A DNA stretch of 64,000 nt from Polaribacter sejongensis (GTDB lineage: Bacteria; Bacteroidota; Bacteroidia; Flavobacteriales; Flavobacteriaceae). How positions within the stretch are numbered: the first letter of the stretch is position 1; every line of letters starts with the position of its first letter. Below, in pieces: positions 8,857 through 18,242 of the stretch. Made by a program: the position numbers and the translations under genes. The notes under the pieces were generated by a model. That model ran no database searches and was not told the origin of the DNA. It saw only the letters and a program-made list of their open reading frames with translations. The stretch spans positions 1,557,501-1,621,500 of the forward strand of contig NZ_CP150667.1 of NCBI RefSeq assembly GCF_038024065.1, given 5' to 3'.

Positions 8857-11800
8857 ATGAAAAACCTCTTGGTTTTAATACTATTTTTGTCTTCCATAAT
8901 TAACTATGCACAAAAACCTTATAAAGAATTTCAGTTTGTAAATATTAAGGAAGGCATACCTAAAGTGGGCGTCTCATCCATTGTACAAGACAACCAAGGG
9001 TTTATTTGGATTGGTACTACTGGAACCGGTTTATATAAATTTGATGGTATAGACTATACTCCTTATAAATTTGATTTTGAAAACACTCATTCTTTAAGCA
9101 ATAATTTAGTACAATGTCTTTTTTTAGACAGTAAAAATAGACTGTGGTGCGGAACAGAAAATGGATTAAATTTATACGATAGAGATTTAGATCATTTTAA
9201 AAAAGTACAATTAAATACTGATCTTGACTATAAAGAAAATGTATTCGCTTTAGAAGAAGATGCTGCTGGTAATTTGTTAGTAGGAACAGACAGAAAAGGT
9301 CTTTACAAATTAGACATTAATACACTTTTAACAGAAAGAATTTTAAATAAAAAATCTCCAGACTTATCGATTACTAGTATAAAACACACAAAGCAAGGCA
9401 AAACTTTTGTAGGCACAAACCTTGGTTTAAAAGAAATTGATTTTATACATAATAAACTAATTGACACTAGAATTTTTGCTGGTGAAGAAAAATCTATTAA
9501 TCACGCAATTTCTAACTTGTATATAGACGCTAAAGACAATTTATGGATTGGCTTTGAAAGAGAAAATGGCGTCTACAAATGTGGCCTTACCAATGATAGA
9601 AATAATAATATAATACGCTTAAATAAATTTGATATTACGTCGAAAAAAATCATGAAAATAATTCAATTATCAGATAGTACATTGATGATTGGAACAGAGA
9701 ATGATGGTCTTTTTCACTTAGAAGAGAATGGCGATGTTATTAAAAATTATGTTTCAAATAAAACAGAAGAAAACAGTATTTTACATAATTCTATTTGGGA
9801 ACTTTTTATAGATAAAAATGATAGAATTTGGATGGGATACTTTAACAGTGGTGTTGCCGTTAGCGATAAACTCTATGATAAATTTAAAGACATAAAAAGC
9901 TTACCTAATAAAAATAATTCGTTAACAATTCCCTCCGTTTCAAGTGTTGTAAAAGACAAAACTGGTAATTTATGGATTTCTACAGATGGAGGTGGTATTG
10001 ATGTTTACAACCCTAAAAACGCTAAAATAACTCATATCAATAAAGAAAATAACACTGTTTATTCGGGGCTTAATTCTAATTACATTGTGAGTTTGTTTTT
10101 AGATTCTAAAAATAATTTATGGGCAGGAAGCTGGGATAATGGTATTTATCTTTTAAAAAACGGATCTAAAAAATTCATAAATTTCAGTAAACATAATCCT
10201 GTAAAAAACTTTAAAGCAAATACGGTAAGAAGTTTTTCCGAAGATTCTAAAGGTACCATTTGGATTGCTACTTTTTTTGAAGGACTACACTCTTACACCC
10301 CAACTACAAACACTTTTACAAAATTTAATTCTAAAGAATTTGTAGCTCATCAATCTTTATGCAATAAACTTATGGTAGTTTTTGTAGATGCAGAAGATGC
10401 TATTTGGGTAGGAACTGCCGATGGTCTGTTTAGAATAACAAGATTAGAAAATGACACCTTTAATGTTGTTTCTTTAAAAACTAGAATGCAGAAAGAATAT
10501 GGTCACTTATCTGACGTCAGTCATATTTTAAGTATTTATGAATCTTCTAAAAATGAAATTTGGATTGGAACAAGAGGAGCAGGACTTTGTAGGTACAATA
10601 AAAAAGAAGACACCTATACATGGTATAATAAATCGAAAGGTTTTGAGGAAGAGAATATTGCTGCAATCATAGAAGATAATGATAAAAATATTTGGGTTAG
10701 CGGTAACTCTGGACTTACAAAAATTGACATAGAAGAAGAAAAATTTACTAATTATACATCAAATGACGGTTTACTTTCTAATGATTTTAATTTTGGAGCA
10801 GTTTTAAAAGATGAAAAAGGTATTTTGTATTTTGGTAATTTTAAGGGGTTAGATTATTTTAATCCTAAAGAAATAGCCACAAATGCGAGCTTACCTTCTC
10901 TGCATTTTACAGATTTTAAATTGTTTAATGAAAAAGTAATTCCTCTTACTGAAAACTCTCCATTAGAAAAAGTTATTTCAGAGACAAAAAACATTCAACT
11001 TTCACATACGCAATCTGTATTTACCATTGAATATACTGGTTTGAACTATACAAGACCAGAAAAAAATAATTATGCTTATTATTTAGAAGGTTATGAAACT
11101 ACTTGGAATTACGTTGGACATAAAAGAAATGCGACCTATACAAATTTAGATCATGGAGATTATATTTTTAAACTCAAAGCCTCTAATAATGACGGTGTTT
11201 GGAGTAACGTACCATTAGAATTAAACATTACCATTCTTCCACCTTGGTGGAAAACCAACTGGGCAATATTAGGCTATATTCTAGTGTTTTTATTATGCAT
11301 TTATTTACTAAACAGCTTAACTCAACAAAGAATAAAAGAAAAAGAAATATTAAAAAATGAACGTTTAGCACAAAGTCAAAATGATGAATTGAATCAAAAG
11401 AAACTTCAATTTTTTACAAATATTTCTCATGAATTTAGAACTCCATTAACACTAATTATAAACCCTATTAAAGATATTATTAGCAATAAAGAATTAGACC
11501 TACCACAAAGTGTTAAAAATAAACATGCAATCATCTACAAAAACACAAACAGACTTTACAGGTTGATAAATGAATTAATGGATATTAGAAAATTAGAGCA
11601 TAATAAGATGAAAATTAGAGCCTCTAAAATTAATTTAATTGAGTTTTCTAAAAACATTGCGAACTATTTTCAAGAAGAAACAACCAATAAAAATATTTTA
11701 TTAAGTGTAGATTCAGATGTACCAGATTTAAGTGTTTGGGCAGATGAAAAGATGTTAGAAAAAATCATATTCAACCTCTTATCTAATGCAATAAAGGCAA

Positions 11801-13011
11801 CTCCTATAGGAGGTGCTATAAATATTGATTTATTTTCTAATCACAAACGATACCTCTTACCTTTAATTGATAAAAAGCAACCAGTGGAAGTAATAGAAAT
11901 AGTAATTTCTGATACAGGAACAGGATTAAACGAACAAGAAGTTGAAAAAATATTTGAACGCTTTTATCAAGTAGAAGATCAAAACAAAACCTATATCGGT
12001 GGAACTGGAATTGGTTTAGAAGTAGTAAAGAGTTTTGTGTACCTCCACAAAGGAGACATCAAGGTAGAAAGTAAAGTAGGTTCTGGCACCACATTTAAAA
12101 TACTATTACCAACTGGTAATGCTCATTATACAGAAGATCAAATTATATATGAAAATGAGAAGAAAGTAAATATAAAAGAACAATTCTTATTAATTACTCC
12201 AGAAGACACAGAAATTCCAACTACAGAAGTATCTAAACTAACTAAAACTAAGACCATTTTAATTGTTGAAGATAATATAGAATTACTAGATTATTTAAAA
12301 ATAGAATTAAGTAAAGAATACAAGGTTTTTGTTGCTGGTAATGGTAAAGAAGGCGTTAAAATGGCAAAAGAAACCTTACCAGACGCAATTATTACAGATG
12401 TTGTAATGCCAGAAATGGATGGTTTTGAATTTTGTAAAACAATAAAAACAGATGCCTCTACAAGCCACATTCCTGTAATGATGTTAACCGCAAGAACAAC
12501 CATAGAAAATAGAATTGAAGGTATAGAAAATGGTGCTGATGCTTATATGATAAAACCATTCGATTTAAAATTATTAAAACTTCGTTTGTCACAATTAATT
12601 ACAAGTAGACAATTAATTTTCGATAAATTTTTTGGAGCAATAAGTGGTGCTGATGAAAAAATAAACTCCAACTCTATAGATAAAGAATTTATACAAAAAC
12701 TATTAGAATATATAAATAACAATATTTCAGATTCTAACTTAAGTGTAGAAGAGTTGGCATCACAATTAAAACTAAGCAGGAGTCAATTATACAGAAAAAT
12801 AAAAGCAATAACAGGTCAAACCGTTAATGAATTTATTAGAAAAATAAGATTAGAAAGAGCTAAACAAATTTTAGATTCTGGCAGAGGCAATATTAGTGAA
12901 GCATGTTTTAGTGTAGGTTTTTCTTCCCCATCCTATTTCTCTAAATGCTTTAAAGCTCATTTTGGAATTTTACCATCTGAAATAGAAATAAAAAAAGACA
13001 TAAATATCTAA
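8857..13011 (+). CDS. Hybrid two-component system sensor/regulator (HTCS)
   Basis: A 1384-residue single-chain sensor and transcription activator of the type that controls Bacteroidota polysaccharide loci. Order: signal peptide (1-19); periplasmic two-bladed sensor of repeated regulator-propeller motifs (W-I-G-T and DxxGxLW-type repeats, about 30-690); Y_Y_Y domain (about 700-790); membrane helix about 802-821; histidine kinase core with phospho-acceptor His858 in SHEFRTPL; ATPase domain with DTGTGL and GGTGIGL; receiver domain with acidic Asp1139, phospho-acceptor Asp1181 and Lys1233; C-terminal AraC-type HTH (about 1285-1380). All catalytic residues look intact. It most likely activates the SusC/SusD pair directly downstream. 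Confidence 0.97.
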   Translation: MKNLLVLILFLSSIINYAQKPYKEFQFVNIKEGIPKVGVSSIVQDNQGFIWIGTTGTGLYKFDGIDYTPYKFDFENTHSLSNNLVQCLFLDSKNRLWCGTENGLNLYDRDLDHFKKVQLNTDLDYKENVFALEEDAAGNLLVGTDRKGLYKLDINTLLTERILNKKSPDLSITSIKHTKQGKTFVGTNLGLKEIDFIHNKLIDTRIFAGEEKSINHAISNLYIDAKDNLWIGFERENGVYKCGLTNDRNNNIIRLNKFDITSKKIMKIIQLSDSTLMIGTENDGLFHLEENGDVIKNYVSNKTEENSILHNSIWELFIDKNDRIWMGYFNSGVAVSDKLYDKFKDIKSLPNKNNSLTIPSVSSVVKDKTGNLWISTDGGGIDVYNPKNAKITHINKENNTVYSGLNSNYIVSLFLDSKNNLWAGSWDNGIYLLKNGSKKFINFSKHNPVKNFKANTVRSFSEDSKGTIWIATFFEGLHSYTPTTNTFTKFNSKEFVAHQSLCNKLMVVFVDAEDAIWVGTADGLFRITRLENDTFNVVSLKTRMQKEYGHLSDVSHILSIYESSKNEIWIGTRGAGLCRYNKKEDTYTWYNKSKGFEEENIAAIIEDNDKNIWVSGNSGLTKIDIEEEKFTNYTSNDGLLSNDFNFGAVLKDEKGILYFGNFKGLDYFNPKEIATNASLPSLHFTDFKLFNEKVIPLTENSPLEKVISETKNIQLSHTQSVFTIEYTGLNYTRPEKNNYAYYLEGYETTWNYVGHKRNATYTNLDHGDYIFKLKASNNDGVWSNVPLELNITILPPWWKTNWAILGYILVFLLCIYLLNSLTQQRIKEKEILKNERLAQSQNDELNQKKLQFFTNISHEFRTPLTLIINPIKDIISNKELDLPQSVKNKHAIIYKNTNRLYRLINELMDIRKLEHNKMKIRASKINLIEFSKNIANYFQEETTNKNILLSVDSDVPDLSVWADEKMLEKIIFNLLSNAIKATPIGGAINIDLFSNHKRYLLPLIDKKQPVEVIEIVISDTGTGLNEQEVEKIFERFYQVEDQNKTYIGGTGIGLEVVKSFVYLHKGDIKVESKVGSGTTFKILLPTGNAHYTEDQIIYENEKKVNIKEQFLLITPEDTEIPTTEVSKLTKTKTILIVEDNIELLDYLKIELSKEYKVFVAGNGKEGVKMAKETLPDAIITDVVMPEMDGFEFCKTIKTDASTSHIPVMMLTARTTIENRIEGIENGADAYMIKPFDLKLLKLRLSQLITSRQLIFDKFFGAISGADEKINSNSIDKEFIQKLLEYINNNISDSNLSVEELASQLKLSRSQLYRKIKAITGQTVNEFIRKIRLERAKQILDSGRGNISEACFSVGFSSPSYFSKCFKAHFGILPSEIEIKKDINI

Positions 13012-13403
13012 TTATAAAACCATAACAACACCCAGAAAACTACTTTTAAAGTACGTCTTATTGTATTAGTAATACAAATAAATTCCTTTTAAAACATTGC
13101 AATAGTAAAATTGAAGCGGGCAATGAATTAAATGTAGCATACGTGTTAAATAAAGGTTAAATAGCTACAATTGTTTTAAAAGCTGTTTTTTTTGTGATAT
13201 AAAATATTGATTTGTTCTTATAAATTTGAAGAGTACGACAATGTTTATGGAACAGAAAAAGTTTAAAAATAAAATATTTTACGAGGTACTATTAGTAATT
13301 ATTATGTTATTACTATTGATAGTATTACTTAATTTATAATACATTTTTTTTAGTTGCTACATTGTTTATCAAAACAAGTATTTTAATTAACCAATTAATA
13401 TGA
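13012..13403. other. Regulatory gap between HTCS and SusC
   Basis: A 392-bp AT-rich gap expected to hold the HTCS operator and the susC promoter. A -7-like box TAAATTTG lies at 13221-13228, with the nearest TTTG 26 nt upstream (13191-13194), longer than usual. A short open frame for a membrane peptide lies at 13241-13339 (listed separately). No dyad that could be named as the operator was identified. Confidence 0.4.
13241..13339 (+). CDS. Possible 32-residue single-span membrane peptide
   Basis: The frame starts ATG TTT ATG and encodes a basic N-terminus (MEQKKFKNKIFYE) followed by a pure hydrophobic helix (VLLVIIMLLLLIVLLNL) and a stop. That is the layout of a small inner-membrane protein with the N-terminus inside. 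It sits 12 nt after a TAAATTTG box and 64 bp upstream of susC. AT-rich DNA readily yields Ile/Leu-rich frames by chance, so this may not be real. No family is recognised. Confidence 0.3.
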   Translation: MFMEQKKFKNKIFYEVLLVIIMLLLLIVLLNL

Positions 13404-16400
13404 ATGATGATAAAATTTAAAGTCACGATTATTGCATGCCTAATATTATGTATGCAGAATGTTTTTTCGCAAAGCAAGACAATTACTGGTCAGGTAACGG
13501 ATTCCGCAGGAAACACTTTACCGGGAGTATCAGTTGTAATTAAGGGAACTATTAAAGGTACAAATGCAGATTTTGAGGGAAATTACTCAATAGCAAACGT
13601 TTCTCCAGAAAATGAGTTAGTTTTTTCTTATTTAGGAATGAATTCTCAAACAATTCTTGTGGGAACTAGTACAAAGATAGATGTAATTTTACAAGACAAC
13701 CTAGAGTCTTTAGACGAGATTGTAGTTGTTGGGTATGGTAGTAAGAAAAAGAGTTTAGTTACCGGAGCAATTTCCAGTATCGACTCTAAACAAATTAAAA
13801 GTTCTTCTAATCAAAGAGTAGAGTCTGTATTACAAGGTAGAACATCTGGTGTTACGGTATCGTCTTCTTCTGGTTCACCAGGTTCTGGAGCAAAAATAAG
13901 AATTCGTGGTGCGGGTTCTAGTGGAAATTCAGAGCCTTTATTTATAGTAGATGGTATGAAAGCATCATCTATTGCAGATATTGCTCCTTCAGATATTGCA
14001 AATATCGAAATACTAAAAGATGCTGCTTCTGCTGCTATCTATGGTACAGAAGGTGCAAATGGTGTAGTTATTATAACAACTAAAAGAGGACGAAAAGGAG
14101 GATTACAAGTGTCTTTTAATTCTCAAATAGGTGTTCAATTTTTAAAAACAGATATGGAGTTAATGAATGCTTCACAATTTGTTCAGTACATGAACGAAGC
14201 AGGATTAACAAGTGTAACAGACAATGGCTATGATACAGATTGGATAGAAGAAACCTTCTCTCCTGCCATTATGCACAGAAATGACATTAACCTATCTGGA
14301 GCTACAGAAAAATTTTCTTATTTTACTTCTGCCTCTCATTTAGATCAAGATGGTATTGTTGGTAATGGAAACTCTTCATTTAAAAGATCTACTTTTAGAG
14401 TAAACTTAAAAGGGGATGTTGCTAAATGGTTAGAAGTAGGTGTTAATTCTACCTATTCTTCTTCAGATAAGAGTGGGATTCAAGAAAATAGTGACACTAG
14501 AGGTGTAATTCAAAATATGCTTATTTTAGATCCATTAACACCCGTCACTTATGCTAACGGTTCCGTACCACAATCTGTTATAGACCGTTCTAACACAAAT
14601 GGTGTTCCGGTATTAAAAGATGCAAATGGTAATGTTTATGGATACCCAAGTTATTCTACTGGAGAGGTTGTAAATCCTGTTGCCTATGCAAATAACATTA
14701 ACAAAACTACTGTAGATGCTTATCAATTTTTAACCTCTGCTTATTTAAAATTTAAACCTTTTGAAGGCTTTTCTTTTACAACAAGATTTGGATATGACAA
14801 AAATCAATGGGATACAAGGAACATGATCAATCCATATTATGTTTCTTCAGAAGCATCAAACACAACGTATTCTGGTTCTCAAAACGTTGTAGAATCTAAA
14901 AGATGGTTATGGGAAAATTTTGCTTCTTATGAGAAAGCCTTAGGGAATCATAATTTTGTTTTATTAGCAGGATATTCTGCAGAAGAAACAAGAGTAACAA
15001 CTCCCACTTCTAGAAGTGGTTCTGCTTCTATTGCAGATTTTGTTGGCTTTAATTTTGACTTACCAGAATTTAACACTCAAGTAAATCAAATAGATCCATC
15101 ACCAGATAATATGGTGTCTATATTTGGTAGATTATCTTATGATTATTTAGGAAAGTATTTATTTGAAGCTTCTATTAGAAGAGATAAATCAGATAAATTT
15201 CCAATAGCAAATAAAGCGGGTACTTTTCCTGCATTTTCTGCAGGTTGGGTAGCTTCAAACGAAGATTTCTGGAATAGAGAATCTAAAATAGATTATTTAA
15301 AATTAAGAGCAAGTTGGGGGCAAAATGGAAGTAGAAGTAACTTAAATGGTAACTCAGATAAAACATATATTACCTCTATAATTAACGGACAAAATATTGA
15401 TTATTTAGGAAATATAGGTGCTCAGATTACAGGATATTCAAACCTTAACTTAGTGTGGGAAACTTCTGAGCAGTTAGATTTAGGAGTAGATTTAAGAGCC
15501 TTAGATAACCGATTAACTTTTGCCGCAGACTATTACAAGAAAACAACTAGAGATGCTATTATTAACGACGGTTCTTTAATTACACCAGGTTCGGCAGGTT
15601 TTCTTTCTAATGAATTTAATTCTGGTACCATAGAAAATAAAGGTTTCGAATTTGAATTAGGCTATGGAGATACTACACAAAGTGGACTTAGCTACAACAT
15701 TAATGCAAACTTATCTACTCTACAAAACAAAGTGACAGAGATTCTATTTGTACCAGAGGGGACTTCTCTTGCAGGTGCTGGGGCTCCTCAAAATCCTGAT
15801 GGAATTACAAGGTTTACAGAAGGACAACCTTCTTGGTATTTCTATGGATACGAAACAGATGGAATTGACACTGCAACTGGTGAAGTTATAAAAGTAGATA
15901 CCAATAAAGATGGAAGCATTACAAATGCTGATAAAACAAATATAGGATCACCGCATCCAGACGTTTTATTTGGTGGAAACATCAGTTTGGCGTATAAAGC
16001 GTTTGATTTTAACCTACAATTTCAAGGAACATTGGGTAATGATATTATTTCAACGTATCATCAACCGTCTAGACCAATTACAAACAAACCGGTACATTTC
16101 TTTAATGAAAGATGGACACAACCAGGTGACGTAGCTACCTACCCAGGAGCCGCTAATGTAATTGCTTCTTATGACACAGATTTAATGGTAGAAGATGGCT
16201 CTTTTATGAGAATTAAACAAATTCAATTTGGATATTCTTTGCCAGAAAATACTATTGAAAAAATGCATATTAACAACTTAAGGTTTTACGTTTCTCTAGA
16301 TGACTTTTTCACCTTTACAGGTTACAAAGGCTTAGATCCAGAAATTGGAAATTTCAACTATAATTCTATTGGTGTAGATAGAGGTTTTTACCCTACGGCT

Positions 16401-16436
16401 GCAAAAGTAGTATTCGGACTCTCTCTAGACTTTTAA
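13404..16436 (+). CDS. SusC/RagA-type TonB-linked outer-membrane transporter
   Basis: A 1010-residue outer-membrane importer that, with the SusD lid, takes up oligosaccharides or other large nutrients using TonB energy. Signal peptide 1-23 ending FSQ; carboxypeptidase-regulatory-like domain about 25-100 (TITGQVTDSAGNTLPGVSVV); TonB-box-like SLDEIVVVGYG at about 102-112; plug domain with RIRGAGSSGNSEPLFIVDGM; long beta-barrel ending FGLSLDF. No STN domain, in keeping with control by the HTCS next to it and not by FecR signalling. Start is ATG 13404 or 13407. It is followed after 19 bp by its SusD partner. Confidence 0.96.
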   Translation: MMIKFKVTIIACLILCMQNVFSQSKTITGQVTDSAGNTLPGVSVVIKGTIKGTNADFEGNYSIANVSPENELVFSYLGMNSQTILVGTSTKIDVILQDNLESLDEIVVVGYGSKKKSLVTGAISSIDSKQIKSSSNQRVESVLQGRTSGVTVSSSSGSPGSGAKIRIRGAGSSGNSEPLFIVDGMKASSIADIAPSDIANIEILKDAASAAIYGTEGANGVVIITTKRGRKGGLQVSFNSQIGVQFLKTDMELMNASQFVQYMNEAGLTSVTDNGYDTDWIEETFSPAIMHRNDINLSGATEKFSYFTSASHLDQDGIVGNGNSSFKRSTFRVNLKGDVAKWLEVGVNSTYSSSDKSGIQENSDTRGVIQNMLILDPLTPVTYANGSVPQSVIDRSNTNGVPVLKDANGNVYGYPSYSTGEVVNPVAYANNINKTTVDAYQFLTSAYLKFKPFEGFSFTTRFGYDKNQWDTRNMINPYYVSSEASNTTYSGSQNVVESKRWLWENFASYEKALGNHNFVLLAGYSAEETRVTTPTSRSGSASIADFVGFNFDLPEFNTQVNQIDPSPDNMVSIFGRLSYDYLGKYLFEASIRRDKSDKFPIANKAGTFPAFSAGWVASNEDFWNRESKIDYLKLRASWGQNGSRSNLNGNSDKTYITSIINGQNIDYLGNIGAQITGYSNLNLVWETSEQLDLGVDLRALDNRLTFAADYYKKTTRDAIINDGSLITPGSAGFLSNEFNSGTIENKGFEFELGYGDTTQSGLSYNINANLSTLQNKVTEILFVPEGTSLAGAGAPQNPDGITRFTEGQPSWYFYGYETDGIDTATGEVIKVDTNKDGSITNADKTNIGSPHPDVLFGGNISLAYKAFDFNLQFQGTLGNDIISTYHQPSRPITNKPVHFFNERWTQPGDVATYPGAANVIASYDTDLMVEDGSFMRIKQIQFGYSLPENTIEKMHINNLRFYVSLDDFFTFTGYKGLDPEIGNFNYNSIGVDRGFYPTAAKVVFGLSLDF

Positions 16437-16455
16437 TAAAAACAACATACATATT

Positions 16456-17994
16456 ATGAAAAAAACAATTTTAACAATTATTGGAGTTCTTTTTCTAGGG
16501 ATTATATCTTGTAGCGAAGAATTTACAGAAAACCCAAGAATAAATGTTGATGATTTAGACACCTTTTTTCTTGAAGAGGAGAATGTAGAATCTGCTGTTA
16601 TAGGCATCTATGATTTAATGCAATTTAATTATGCTGTAGACTGGAGTAGTGTTTTTTTAGTAAAGCTGCTTCCTGGAGACGATGCAAATGCTGCAGGTGG
16701 TAATGCAGACGATCAGTCTCAACTGCAAGCTATAGATGATTATGTAGATGTATCTTCTTCTAATGCTTCGATAACTAGTGTTTGGGATCTTTTTTACAGA
16801 ACTATCTCATTATCAAACCTAGTTATAAACAACATTGCAGATAGTGATTTAAGTAACAAAAACAGAGCTTTAGCTGAAGCGAAGTTTATGAGAGCTTGGT
16901 GTTATTTCGAATTGACAACCATGTTTGGTGAAGTTCCTTTAAGATTAACAGTACCAGAAAAAGCAGAAGATTTTGGAATCGTAAAATCATCTAGAGCAGA
17001 TATATATACCCAAATTGAACTAGATTTAACTGCTGCAATTGCAGATTTACCAGGCAAAGGAGCATCAGATAGTTTTAGAGCAACAAAGGAAACTGCAGAA
17101 GCACTAATGGGTAAAGTACTCGTTTTTCAAGAAAAGTATAGCGAATCAATTCCATATTTTGAATCTGTAATTAATAATCCTGCTATCGATTTAGAAGCAA
17201 ACCCTGCAGATGTTTGGAGTATTAATCATGAATTTGGAAAAGAATCATTATTCGAAATAGGATATATTTCTACAACTGCAAGAGATTGGGGTAACTTTGC
17301 TTGGGGAGGTAGAAATGAAAGTAATCTACACATTCAATTAATGGGACCAAGAGGAGATGGGATCTTTGATCTTACTGGTACAGATCTTATTAATGGATGG
17401 GGATTTAACTTACCATCAGAAAAATTAATAAATGCTTTTGAAGATGCAGGAGACACAGACAGAAAAGCTGCAACTATTATGACAGAAGCTGAGTTAATTG
17501 ATGCAGGCGGAAGCGTAAATGCGTCACTAGCTACAGGAGGAGTAATTTGGGATTATGAAGGAGCTATAAGAATAAAATACGCAACAAAATCTGAAGACAC
17601 AAGTGAAGACGGTATTAAAGAATTAAATTACAGTACTAATTTTAGGTTATTTAGATATGCAGAAGTTTTATTATTAGCTGCAGAAGCATATAATAAAGAC
17701 GGGCAAGACTCTAAAGCAAGAACAGAATTAGATAAAGTTAGAAATAGAGCTGGTTTAGGTAATATTAATAGTAACACTAGTGGTACCGATTTATTTGATG
17801 CTATTGTAAATGAAAAATTCTTAGAATTAGCACACGAAGGTCAACGTTTTTGGGACTTAGTGAGATGGGGGAAAGCAGCAACAGAATTGTCTGGTACTGG
17901 CTATACTTCTAAAAATGATCTATTCCCTATTCCAATTACCGAAATAGATAAAAACTCAGAATTAACAATTGCAGATCAGAACCCAGGATATTAA
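16456..17994 (+). CDS. SusD/RagB-family surface lipoprotein
   Basis: A 512-residue partner of the preceding SusC, forming the hinged lid that captures substrate at the cell surface. Lipoprotein signal peptide MKKTILTIIGVLFLGIISCS with the lipid-modified Cys at 19. SusD features: N-terminal TPR-like helices (RALAEAKFMRAWCYFELTTM), then RLFRYAEVLLLAAEAYNK and the C-terminal block VNEKFLELAHEGQRFWDLVRWG, ending with ITEIDKNSELTIADQNPGY-like sequence. Substrate cannot be told from sequence. It is the last gene of the unit; a strong terminator follows. Confidence 0.96.
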   Translation: MKKTILTIIGVLFLGIISCSEEFTENPRINVDDLDTFFLEEENVESAVIGIYDLMQFNYAVDWSSVFLVKLLPGDDANAAGGNADDQSQLQAIDDYVDVSSSNASITSVWDLFYRTISLSNLVINNIADSDLSNKNRALAEAKFMRAWCYFELTTMFGEVPLRLTVPEKAEDFGIVKSSRADIYTQIELDLTAAIADLPGKGASDSFRATKETAEALMGKVLVFQEKYSESIPYFESVINNPAIDLEANPADVWSINHEFGKESLFEIGYISTTARDWGNFAWGGRNESNLHIQLMGPRGDGIFDLTGTDLINGWGFNLPSEKLINAFEDAGDTDRKAATIMTEAELIDAGGSVNASLATGGVIWDYEGAIRIKYATKSEDTSEDGIKELNYSTNFRLFRYAEVLLLAAEAYNKDGQDSKARTELDKVRNRAGLGNINSNTSGTDLFDAIVNEKFLELAHEGQRFWDLVRWGKAATELSGTGYTSKNDLFPIPITEIDKNSELTIADQNPGY

Positions 17995-18033
17995 CAATTA
18001 ACAACTTTAGTCCCCCAATTTTATTCTAAAAAG

Positions 18034-18072
18034 AATAAGGCAGCATAAAAACTAATTTTATGCTGCCTTATT
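18034..18072 (+). terminator. Terminator after first SusC/SusD unit
   Basis: AATAAGGCAGCATAAAA (18034-18050) pairs exactly with TTTTATGCTGCCTTATT (18056-18072) around ACTAA. It lies 40 bp after the SusD stop and is followed by TATTTAAA. It separates this unit from the convergent SusD gene. Confidence 0.88.
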
Positions 18073-18242
18073 TATTTAAAAACAAAAACCTCGAAGGCTA
18101 TCTTTTCTGTTAGTTATTCTGTCATTTACATGTTATTCAATTAAAAAAAACAAAGAATAAACCTTATTTTAGAAATATAACATCCCTCTCCCTAAAAGAA
18201 CTTTAAAGAGAGGTGATATTATATTAAATCTTTTTATGGTTT

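Noticed and set aside
18191..18216. Terminator for the second SusD gene (CCTCTC ... GAGAGG)
   Set aside because: The pairing is imperfect and no T run follows on the minus strand, so it was left out of the feature list.
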